Shown piece by piece: positions 18,073 to 27,100 of a stretch of DNA of 33,609 nucleotides. The DNA lies in the NCBI GenBank assembly GCA_014730075.1, contig WJIX01000240.1, forward strand, positions 1 through 33,609, given 5' to 3'. Every line of letters starts with the position of its first letter. Position 1 is the stretch's first letter. Source of the stretch: a bacterium (lineage in GTDB: Bacteria > Krumholzibacteriota > Krumholzibacteriia > Krumholzibacteriales > WJIX01). The position numbers were made by a program, and so were the translations under genes. The notes beneath the pieces were generated by a model. It searched no databases. It worked only from the letters and a program-made list of their open reading frames with translations, and had not been told where the DNA came from.

Positions 18073-19395
18073 CTAAATCCTACCCCCCGCGGCGGCTCTA
18101 GCCAGACTCTCCTCAGATTTCTTCTCCACTCCGGATTCGGGCGAAACTGTACCCTCCCGGATGATATAATCTTCCTGCACAACCTGCGTGAGTGTATTCT
18201 CCACCGCGGAATCCACCCTGAGGGCGATCCTGGATCTTCTGAACTGAATCAGGTAGTAGAAAAGAAGAAAGAGTATCCCAACTATCAGGCCGAAAACGGT
18301 GGTGTTCAGAGCCAGATGGATCCCGCCGGAGAGATTCTCCAGCACCGCCCTGTTCTGCCCGGTTACAATAGTTTTTATCTTCAGATAGAGCCCCCCGAAA
18401 GAGTCGGAGATACCGATCACCGTGCCCAGGAGTCCCACCATCGGAGCCAGTACCCCGAAGCAGCGGATCATCTCTGCCGAGATCACCCAGCTCAACATCC
18501 TCCCCCCAGGTTCCAGCTCCCGGCTGAGCTGCCTGTTAACCCCCGAGTACATCCTGCTTCTCAATCTTTCGAGCTCGCGGCAGTTTCTGGCCGAATCGGC
18601 GCCGCCGGGATTCGAATGCAGCCTCCTGCGGTACTCATCCACGCCGGCCCTTATCTCCATCCGACTGAGCACAGGACATCCCTCCGTGGCCCTCTGCGCC
18701 TCCTCCAGCCCATCCGCATCCTTCACCTTTTCTGATGCGGCCGCCAGGTTCTCGAATTCACTCCCGTATAACCGGCGAAGGTGAACGTAAACGCTGAAAA
18801 GCCCCCATATAAGAATAATTATCAGGAGCGAGGCGATAACCCCTCCGTCGGAAACCGTCCTCCGGAGGCCAGCCAGGTTCTCCCGCACCGCTTTCCTGCT
18901 GCCCGGATATACCGTATCAGGCCTGGCCGTTATCTCCGCGGTCCCCAGCATGGGATCGCGGTTAAATCTTCTGCTGAACGGAGCCGATATGTCTCGATAT
19001 TCACCGCTTTCTTCCAGGGATACCGAAGCTGAAACGATCTCGCCCCGGTTGATGGTAAAATCGCCCAGGGATCTTCGGATCTTCAGATCACCTGAGTTTC
19101 CGACCGGGGACCCGTTGAAATAAACCGTGAAGGAGCACCCTTCCGGCTTCCGGATATCCCGGAAAAGAGGCTGGGCGAGGTCACCGCTCTCAATCTCCCG
19201 CCAGTTAAGGACCTCTTTGAGCTTCCACTCCAGCCTCAGCACACCGCTCCCGTCATTACGTTCGATTCCGGCATTGGTAATCTCCACTACGCAGTCCCTG
19301 CCCGCCCCTGAAGGTGATCCCGGCAGGGCCGCGAGCAGGATGGCCGCGAGAATCAAGCCCCCGGCCAATCCCTGATTTCTTTTTGATCTTCTCAT
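18073..19395 (-). CDS. ExbB/TolQ/MotA family protein with large N-terminal periplasmic domain (second copy)
   Basis: 'VLAPMVGLLGTVIGISDSFGGL' and 'SGGIHLALNTTVFGLIVGILFLLFYYLI'. Signal peptide plus ~150-aa extracytoplasmic region before the first ExbB TM. Confidence 0.92.
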   Translation of the reverse strand: MRRSKRNQGLAGGLILAAILLAALPGSPSGAGRDCVVEITNAGIERNDGSGVLRLEWKLKEVLNWREIESGDLAQPLFRDIRKPEGCSFTVYFNGSPVGNSGDLKIRRSLGDFTINRGEIVSASVSLEESGEYRDISAPFSRRFNRDPMLGTAEITARPDTVYPGSRKAVRENLAGLRRTVSDGGVIASLLIIILIWGLFSVYVHLRRLYGSEFENLAAASEKVKDADGLEEAQRATEGCPVLSRMEIRAGVDEYRRRLHSNPGGADSARNCRELERLRSRMYSGVNRQLSRELEPGGRMLSWVISAEMIRCFGVLAPMVGLLGTVIGISDSFGGLYLKIKTIVTGQNRAVLENLSGGIHLALNTTVFGLIVGILFLLFYYLIQFRRSRIALRVDSAVENTLTQVVQEDYIIREGTVSPESGVEKKSEESLARAAAGGRI

Positions 19396-19400
19396 CCCGG

Positions 19401-20981
19401 CTACGCCTCGTTGGTTATATCCACTATAAAGTTCTCTATGCTTGCCGCTTTCTTGCTGATGGTATTCTTGAACAGGTAGTACATGGTGAATGAAAGTATA
19501 CCCAGCACCAGCCCCACTATGGTGGTGGAGAGAGCGACATTGATCTCCCCTGAAAGCTCACTAATTATCTTGCTCTGGCTGTGAAGCCCGCCCAGTTTGC
19601 CAAAGGCGGTGGATATTCCCACCACGGTCCCGAACAGCCCTACCAGAGGGCTGATGCTGCCAATAGTCCAGAGTTTGTCCACAATCCTGTTCCTGCGGTC
19701 CACCTTGGTAACGATGACCCTGTCTATGGCCCTGTCTATCTCCTGAGAGGCCCACCAGTTATTCTGGTTGATCAGGTGGTTGTGCAGGCCGGCCTTGAGT
19801 ATCTCGAAAAGATCGAATCTCCTGTCAGCGATACCGCTGATGATCTCCTTGATCCTGGGCCTGGCATAGTCGTGCCATTCCCCGCGGGAGTCCGGGCCGG
19901 TGCAGATATCGGCAAAATCTTTCATATCATCCACTTCGACTCTCACCCTCTTCTCTTCCTGCCCGGTTATATCGTTACCGGAGCTGGCGGCCAGGCGTTC
20001 CACGTCCACCGATTTGCCCAGCACCTCTTTCACGAAGGGATAGTCAACAGCTTTCCTGATGATCTCCCCGGCACTTAGTTCCCGGCCTTCCCGGAGTCCG
20101 GCAACGAACTGCCGGATCTGCTCCTTCTGGGGGTCGGCCGCGCCGGTCTTCAGAATGATGCTGACCCAGCGGGCTCTCGCATCGGCCACCTTCCCGCCGA
20201 ACATCTGATTTACATCGGTAAATGGTATTATCCCGGCCAGCCGGCTGTCACCCGGTGACCAGGCGCTCATTGATGATTTTATGGCGCTGTAGAGAAACCA
20301 GAGAAACAGCAGGAATATCACCCCGAACACATACTGGAAAAGGTGCTCGTAGTGGTCCATATTATGCCAGATGGTGTAGACTATCTCCCCGATACCCTTG
20401 CCCGCAGGTTTTCCCATGGAGGGGGGTATCTCAGTCAATTCTATTCTCCCGGCATTAATCCCTCTTGCCGCCACCAGCCGGGATGGCCGGTCATGAGGCA
20501 ACTGGTATCCCTCCCTGAGGGAGGTCATTGCCCTGGCGCTGATCTCTATCCTGGGCCTTCCCTCACCCCTGCCCGGCTTGACCACCGTGAAATCAAGATA
20601 ATTGGGGCCGGCTCCGGGGTCCACGGCACCACCGGTGTAATTCCAGCTGTCCACAATCCCTGATACGTATTCCCACATCTCAGCGGGTCCGCTGCGCAGG
20701 CTCTCTACCAGAATGGCAGTCCTGTAAACATCACCGCTTTCTCCAATATAGGCCCGGACTGTTACACGCCCCGGACTCATTGAATTCAAATCCAATTCAT
20801 CCTGCGCGGGAGGGTCCAGCCTGAAATCCGCGGCTGCCAGGCCGGAGGACTGAACAACTAATATCGCCGTCAGAACCAGCGGCACCAGAACCCGGGTGTA
20901 AACTCGCGTCGTTTTCATCTTAACCTGCCTTCTCCGATTCTCAGCGGCCCGCCGTACCGGCTTTCTGACCCGCGGCATCAT
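19401..20981 (-). CDS. ExbB/TolQ/MotA family protein with N-terminal TonB-CTD-like periplasmic domain (first copy)
   Basis: 'SPLVGLFGTVVGISTAFGKLG' and 'SGEINVALSTTIVGLVLGILSFTMYYLF'. The likely true start is 20918 (MKTTRVYTRVLVPLVLTAILVV signal). Confidence 0.92.
   Translation of the reverse strand: MMPRVRKPVRRAAENRRRQVKMKTTRVYTRVLVPLVLTAILVVQSSGLAAADFRLDPPAQDELDLNSMSPGRVTVRAYIGESGDVYRTAILVESLRSGPAEMWEYVSGIVDSWNYTGGAVDPGAGPNYLDFTVVKPGRGEGRPRIEISARAMTSLREGYQLPHDRPSRLVAARGINAGRIELTEIPPSMGKPAGKGIGEIVYTIWHNMDHYEHLFQYVFGVIFLLFLWFLYSAIKSSMSAWSPGDSRLAGIIPFTDVNQMFGGKVADARARWVSIILKTGAADPQKEQIRQFVAGLREGRELSAGEIIRKAVDYPFVKEVLGKSVDVERLAASSGNDITGQEEKRVRVEVDDMKDFADICTGPDSRGEWHDYARPRIKEIISGIADRRFDLFEILKAGLHNHLINQNNWWASQEIDRAIDRVIVTKVDRRNRIVDKLWTIGSISPLVGLFGTVVGISTAFGKLGGLHSQSKIISELSGEINVALSTTIVGLVLGILSFTMYYLFKNTISKKAASIENFIVDITNEA
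20577..20771 (-). other. TonB C-terminal-domain-like segment at the N-terminus of ExbB
   Basis: 'GRVTVRAYIGESGDVYRTAILVESLRSGPAEMWEYVSGIVDSWNYTG...NYLDFTVV' follows the G-x-V-x-V...G-x-V...V..S...W.Y...F pattern. Confidence 0.5.
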
Positions 20982-20982
20982 G

Positions 20983-23073
20983 CTACCTGGGCCAGAAGAT
21001 CCCGTCGGCGCCGCTGTTAGTTCTGTAGAATTCGACTATCTTGCCCGCGGCCTCCCTGAGCTGTTCTCCGGTGGCCGCACCGTCTATATGAGCGCTTAGA
21101 ATATTGAATGCCGATCCCCCGGTAAATCTCTCCAGCGGATCGGAGAGCATCTCCCTGATCCGCTCCCTCTCCATCTCGCCGCCTCTTACGATCTGAATGC
21201 AGTTCTTCAGGAGAATGGCGTCGTCGGCGATTATTCCGTCAGGGATGAAAGGGGTTGCCGGGTAGTATGAAAGGGCGAACACCCCCGATTCGTTCCGCCC
21301 GATAACCTGGTCCAGAAGATCCACATCTTTTTCTCTTATGCCCAGCAGGAACTCCAGGTATACCCTCAGGTAAGCTTCATTTCTGATTCCAGGCCGATCA
21401 GTCCGTAAGACCTTTTTGAGCGAGGCTGTCTCGACGGGGTCCGAAAGGGCCAGGAAATAGTGCCTGTCCCATTCGCTGAACGCCCTGTTCCTCGAGGCCA
21501 GCCCCTTTTCTGACACCACCTCATCCACCTCATCTCCCCTTCCGGCCAGTATCAGGTCTGTAATATAGTAGCGCAGTGCTTCGATGTTATCTGTCCTGGT
21601 TAATCTATCCAGCCTCCCGGCGCAGTCATCAAGAAAACTGCCGAATTCGCCCCGCCAGTTGCGGAGGCTCTCCTGCAGGTTGTCACTCCCACCGGAAGGG
21701 ACCTTGTTCTCGATAACCAGTTCCCGGTAATCCTCCACCGCTCTCCTGATCCTGAACAGCCAACCGGTGATCCCCAGTATGAATTCATCATATCGGTTGT
21801 GATTCTCGGAGCCGGCCGCCAAACTGTTCCTGAGTTCTCTTCCGATCCTGTAATAACCCCTCCTGCTGCTTCCGGATGCCGCGCTGTCCGGGTGGGCCAG
21901 GGCCGGGTCCCTGGGATAATTCATGAACCTTCTTATCAGGTTGCTCGGGGCAGCCGATCCAAGATCGGCCCCCGGCTCCTGCACCTCGCTCTCCGGCGAT
22001 CCGGGGCCGAATACCATCCGCAGAGAGAGGAAATTGGCCGATGAGAGAACCGGGTGAGGCCTCTGAGCGAAATCCAGGCCTATGAATCCTTTCCATCCGA
22101 GAAGTGATATATCACAGCCCCGGAGTCCGAATCCCCACGAGTAACCGCTCTCATCGCCGCTCTCCGCGGAGAGGTTGACTCCTCCCCTCATGGAGAGCAT
22201 AAAATCTCCGTACAGGGGAAGCTGGTACTCGCATCCGATTCTGTGGTCCTCCTCGCGCCATGATGACAGGACCCTGTCGAACTGGTATGAGGCGACAAGC
22301 TTTCCCGGTACCGAAGGTATCCTTATATCGCTGTTGCTGAGCCCCAGGCTGAATGAATTGGGGTAATCCTGTTCACTCCTGAGCAGCTCCTCGCCGGTTG
22401 CGGCGTGATATACCGCTCCAAACCTCCAGGGCATGAGATGCCTTATGGGAACAATCCCCAGAAGAGACCACCTGGGTGGATTTATCAGCTGGGCCATTAT
22501 CCCGAAATCCGCTCCGGCGCCCCAGTCACTGTATCCGTTGAGTTCATGGTTGAAAGCGATAAGGTTGACGCCTGCGGCCAGCCTGCCCAGATGGCTTATC
22601 CGGTCGTATGCCGCCGAGGCAGAGAGAGCCATCTGACTGTCGTCGAAGCTTCCTCCCAGAAACCGGTCGTCCGCGCTGTATGGTTCGAATCCTTCCATCC
22701 TGAATCCCAGCAGGCCCAGCCCGAAAGCAAGCTTGGACTCCCTGTCCGGGAATCCGTAACAGGGATAACCAGCCGCTCCGTAGAGCAGCCGGGAGTCCAG
22801 ATGCAGTTCGGTCTGCATGAACTGCAGGGAAGGGCGGCTCAGCTGAGCCAGACCGGCCGGGTTCCAGAATACAGCGGTGGCATCGTCCGCCAGCGCGGTA
22901 TAGGCCCCTCCCATTGCCATCGCCCTGGCTCCCGCTCCATACCTAAGGAATTCTCCTCCGCTGCCGGCTTCTCCACTTCCGGCACGCGCGGCCCCGGCTC
23001 CTGCCATAATGGCCAGCGACAGGAGTACAGGGAGGATAAATCCGGTCCTTGACATAAACTTTCTTCTATTCAT
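20983..23073 (-). CDS. PorV/UPF0164-like outer-membrane barrel protein with extra C-terminal helical region
   Basis: 'GGEFLRYGAGARAMAMGGAYTALADDATAVFWNPAGLAQLSRPSLQFMQTEL' is the PorV/PorQ/UPF0164 N-terminal signature. ATGA overlap with the upstream gene. Confidence 0.85.
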   Translation of the reverse strand: MNRRKFMSRTGFILPVLLSLAIMAGAGAARAGSGEAGSGGEFLRYGAGARAMAMGGAYTALADDATAVFWNPAGLAQLSRPSLQFMQTELHLDSRLLYGAAGYPCYGFPDRESKLAFGLGLLGFRMEGFEPYSADDRFLGGSFDDSQMALSASAAYDRISHLGRLAAGVNLIAFNHELNGYSDWGAGADFGIMAQLINPPRWSLLGIVPIRHLMPWRFGAVYHAATGEELLRSEQDYPNSFSLGLSNSDIRIPSVPGKLVASYQFDRVLSSWREEDHRIGCEYQLPLYGDFMLSMRGGVNLSAESGDESGYSWGFGLRGCDISLLGWKGFIGLDFAQRPHPVLSSANFLSLRMVFGPGSPESEVQEPGADLGSAAPSNLIRRFMNYPRDPALAHPDSAASGSSRRGYYRIGRELRNSLAAGSENHNRYDEFILGITGWLFRIRRAVEDYRELVIENKVPSGGSDNLQESLRNWRGEFGSFLDDCAGRLDRLTRTDNIEALRYYITDLILAGRGDEVDEVVSEKGLASRNRAFSEWDRHYFLALSDPVETASLKKVLRTDRPGIRNEAYLRVYLEFLLGIREKDVDLLDQVIGRNESGVFALSYYPATPFIPDGIIADDAILLKNCIQIVRGGEMERERIREMLSDPLERFTGGSAFNILSAHIDGAATGEQLREAAGKIVEFYRTNSGADGIFWPR

Positions 23074-24107
23074 TTCAGTACTGCTACCTTGCATTTATAA
23101 TCTCTTTCTCCCTCTATCACGCAGATATATCCTCCATTTGACACTATCCTGCCCCTGCCGTTTCTTCCATCCCATGAGATCTCGTTCCAGCCGCGCCCTC
23201 CATTGTCCGATTTCTTCAGGACCAGGTTGCCGAACCTGTCATACAGATAAACAGTCACCCTGCGGGGCCCGTTCAGCCTGTAGACAATATTTGCTTTCTC
23301 TCCCCTTTCCGGATTGAACGGATTGGGATAGCAGTGGGCTCCCTGCTCATACATTATTTCTGTCCGTAATGGAGTGCTGCGGTTGCCCGCCCGGTCAACC
23401 AGGCAGGTATAGAGGACCTTGCGCTCGTAACCGGCTGATAACCTGTAGCTGACCGAACCGGAGAATGAGCCAGAGGGGTAATCTCGAACCACCCCGCTGA
23501 AACTGCTGTCTCTTTCAGCCAGCCGGATCAAATCGCATCCGCTGCTGTTGGCATTGTCCCAACCCTGGTAATCTATCTCTATTTCCGGCCTGGAAACCCA
23601 GACCCCACCCCCGGCCGAACCGTTAACGGCCAGTGATATAATCTCCGGAGCGGTGGTATCAGCCACCGTACTGACGGTCTCCGCCGAGGGGGATATCCTT
23701 CCCTGTTCATCCACCGAATAAACCCGGCAGTAGACCGTATCCTCCACGGAGAGATGCACCGAGCAGGAGCTGATTCCGGAATCCCACAGGCTGCAGGTCA
23801 GTACCGTATCGAAATCTTCTGAATCTGAAGAGACCACCCAGTAGTGGGCTATCTCCCCGTTTATTTCCGGTTCCCAATCTATCTCGATGCTGCCCAGGTG
23901 ACCGGTATAGGGATCCAGCTCACTGACAGAAGGAGCGGGAAGCAGGTGGTTTACCTCGAATGAATCGGGGGGAAGACAGACCAGGGGGCCGAGAAGCAGG
24001 CTCCGGCCGGGAGATCTCTCCTGACAGAAGCTCGCTGCAGCCAGCCCGGCAAGGACTGCCATTATTAATAACATAATCAGGAAGCAATTCTTTCTCAAAA
24101 CGGTCAA
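23070..24107 (-). CDS. Secreted protein with Ig-like segments and C-terminal PNPFNP/FlgD-like (T9SS-type) domain
   Basis: Signal peptide; C-terminal 'HCYPNPFNPERGEKANIVYRLNGPRRVTVYLYDRFGNLV..WDGRNGRGRIVSNGGYICVIE'. Confidence 0.82.
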   Translation of the reverse strand: MTVLRKNCFLIMLLIMAVLAGLAAASFCQERSPGRSLLLGPLVCLPPDSFEVNHLLPAPSVSELDPYTGHLGSIEIDWEPEINGEIAHYWVVSSDSEDFDTVLTCSLWDSGISSCSVHLSVEDTVYCRVYSVDEQGRISPSAETVSTVADTTAPEIISLAVNGSAGGGVWVSRPEIEIDYQGWDNANSSGCDLIRLAERDSSFSGVVRDYPSGSFSGSVSYRLSAGYERKVLYTCLVDRAGNRSTPLRTEIMYEQGAHCYPNPFNPERGEKANIVYRLNGPRRVTVYLYDRFGNLVLKKSDNGGRGWNEISWDGRNGRGRIVSNGGYICVIEGERDYKCKVAVLK

Positions 24108-24114
24108 CTCCTTG

Positions 24115-27100
24115 CTATCTGAGCAGAATCATCTTTCTTGTCTCGGTGCGCCCGGCGGCGGTAAGCCTGTAGAAATAGACTCCGCTGGACACCATCCTGT
24201 TCTCGCTGTTTCTCCCGTCCCAGGGGATCGAATACCTTCCCGAATTCTTTCGCCCCTCTGCAAGTTCTCTCACTACCCTTCCCCTGACATCGTATACAAC
24301 CAGCCTTACTTCGGCGGAACAGGGCAGGTCGAAACTTATCATGGTTATCGGATTGAAGGGATTGGGATGGTTCTGGTACAGGCGGAACCCGCCCGGGGCG
24401 GTATCGTAACCACGGCTGAGCTCCGGTGGTTCTTCTCCGTCGGGGTACCGGAAAACCTTCGACCAGCAGCTCTGGTAATCTCCCCTGTACGCCTTGATGT
24501 GAAAATAGATGGTATCGTTCTGAATAAAATCAGTGCCGGTATTGAAAGTGTACTCCCTGACTCCCGCATCCTCTATAATCGCCACCGCCTCATCCTCCAG
24601 GAATTTCATCAGTTCGGTCCCCAGATAACCGCTGTAATTTGAGCATTCTGCTATGAAACCGTCAACAGGCTGCTCGCCGGGGTACTGCCATATGATCTTT
24701 CTGGCGCTGATCGCTCTGACACTGTCCGGTGCGGGAAGCACCTCCAGGCAGCTGACCCCGTTATTGCCGTTCTGCTGATTGCCCAGCCGGTCCACCGGCC
24801 TCACGGTATACTGGAACAGGCAGTTATTGGCCTCTACCGCCCGAACTCCCCTGTCCACGGCGAAGGTGTCGGTTACTGCGGATATAAGTTCGAAATTCTC
24901 TCCGGGGGAGGACCTGTATACGGCGTAATGGCCCATCCCGCTTCCCGGCAGAACATCTTCCGTCCCGGTCCAGGACAGGAATACATCAACGCTGTCAGGG
25001 GCGCTGGATGAATCAGCTCTCACCGCATAGACCGAAAGTCGGTCAACCGGCCAGGGAGGATTCTCATCGTGGACAGCCACGGCGGGCTGATCCGAAAAAC
25101 ACTCCCCGTACTGGTCCGACCAGGGGGATTCATTACCCCACCTGTCCCTTCCCTTTACCCTGCAGTACAACTGGTAGGTGGAAGGGTTCAGGAGTGAACT
25201 GACATCGAGGCGGGCACCCATTTGGCCGGCCGGCAGCCAGCCGCTCTCACAGACCTGGCTGAAACCAGGGCTGTTGCTGACCTGTATCAGGCAGTATTCT
25301 GCGCCGCGGCTCTTCTGTGCCGCCTCGCAGCCAGTCCCGGCCCACTCCCAGCCTATCCGAACCGAATCTCCGGCGAAATAGATCCCTCCCCGGGTACTGA
25401 CCCGGGGGGTATAAGCCCATGCGGGAGAAATCGCGGCGCTGCAGCTGTCCGCTGCCGCGCTCTGGCCGGAACGGTCTACCGGTGATATCCGGTAGGTGTA
25501 AATGTAATCCACATCCAGGCTGTCATCCCTCATGGAGTATATCGAGTCGGGAGGATTGTAGGGCACCATCCAGGTCCTGTCATTCCCCTCACCTCCGGAG
25601 CGCTCAATCCTGAAATGCTCCACTATTCCGGGCATGGAACCATACTCCCAGTGAAGGTCCATGATTCCGCTCTGGCGGTCAGCGCCAGGCTCGAGGGGCT
25701 GGGGCTGAAGGGTAAAACTGGACACCCCCTCCGGCTTGCTCTTGAATGGTATGATGCAGGGTGCCGACCACTGCGATTCCAGTCCCGGGCTGCCGGCAGT
25801 TTCTCTGACCCGGACACTGTAATACCCGCTCTGGTAGGCACAGTATCTTATACCGGTGTCTCCTATTCCATAGATGGTAGTGTCAACGCCCGCTCCTTCG
25901 GAGGTGACGTGCATCTGGTAGCTCAGTTCCGTCCCAATGCTGGGCCGGGGAGCTGACCAGCTGAGGTCAATACACCTGTTCTCCCAGAGTGGCGAATCGT
26001 CACAGGAGATGACCGGGGCTCTGGCGCAGTATGCCTCGGCCTGGCTGTTTCCGGTTTCTCTGACATTTCCCAGCAGGTCCACCGGCTGTACTGAGAAACG
26101 GTAATACTTGTAAGTGGTGTCATCCTGGAATGGTACGCAGGCGGAGGTGTCAGGTGTTTCGGCCACCAGCAGGGAGTCTGACCGGGAAAGGTACTTCCAG
26201 ACCCTGTAACCGGCCACTTCGGTAATCCGGTCCTCCGGCTCGGACCATGAGAGTTGGTAGCCCCCGCACCCCGCCGAAATCCCGGTGGCGGCAAGATCCA
26301 GAACCGGCTGACTGGGGCTGCTGTCCCTGGTCAGGAAACGGGGTGATGACCAAAGGCTCTTGAGGCCGTCATTATATTCCGCCTTTACTCTGATCCTGTA
26401 AAACCCCTCCGTGGGAAGGGGAAGCTTGAAGATATATGAATCGGTGTTGTAGAAGCTTATTGTGTCGTCCCCGCATTCAAAGATGTAGCTGTTGAGATTG
26501 CCGTTGTCGAAATCCGGGTCAATCTGTACTGACACCGTATCATCCCGCACGAAGCAATCTTCACCCACGGAGAGATCACATTCGGGATAGAGGTCTGGTC
26601 CTGAGGGTATCCGGGCGCAGGTATAATCTCCCTCTTCCGGGAACTGATAATTGCGGATATTGCCCACCCTGTCCACAGCCCCTACAAAGTAGCAGCATTC
26701 ACCGCCGTCCATGAGGTTCTGCTCCGCCAGCGTATCACGGAAGGTTTTACCCCGGATATCAATCGCAGCCGCCTGGAAGGAAGAGCCGGGTAACCTGCGG
26801 TAGATCCGGTAGCTTTCCAGGCCGCTCTCCCGGTCCACCGTCTCCTCCCAGCTCAGATCCATGCAGTAAGCTTCCGAGTCCCGGGTCATCCCGGGTGTTA
26901 CCGTAAGGTTCAGTACATCACCGGGTGGAAAGATATCCATTTCCAGGGTGTCGCAGGAATTCGGCCGCAGCGGTGAACACGAGAATTTGCTGATATTCCC
27001 CACCGAGTCCCTGGCCCTGGCCCTGAAAAGGTAAAGATGCCCATTAACAAAACTGGAATCACTGCCGGGCGGAAGCAGGTTGAAGCCGTTCTGGACCCAG

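Noticed and set aside
16684-20981. Interpretation of the stator genes as a standard Tol-Pal or TonB iron-uptake locus
   Set aside because: No TolB, Pal, canonical Pro-rich TonB or plug-containing TonB-dependent receptor is present; two copies of each stator component and PorV-like/FlgD-tailed neighbours do not fit.
24112-24642. 176-aa plus-strand ORF antisense to the FnIII gene, and the many similar long antisense ORFs across the window
   Set aside because: Expected shadow ORFs in GC-rich coding DNA; they lie opposite confidently assigned genes and lack family motifs.
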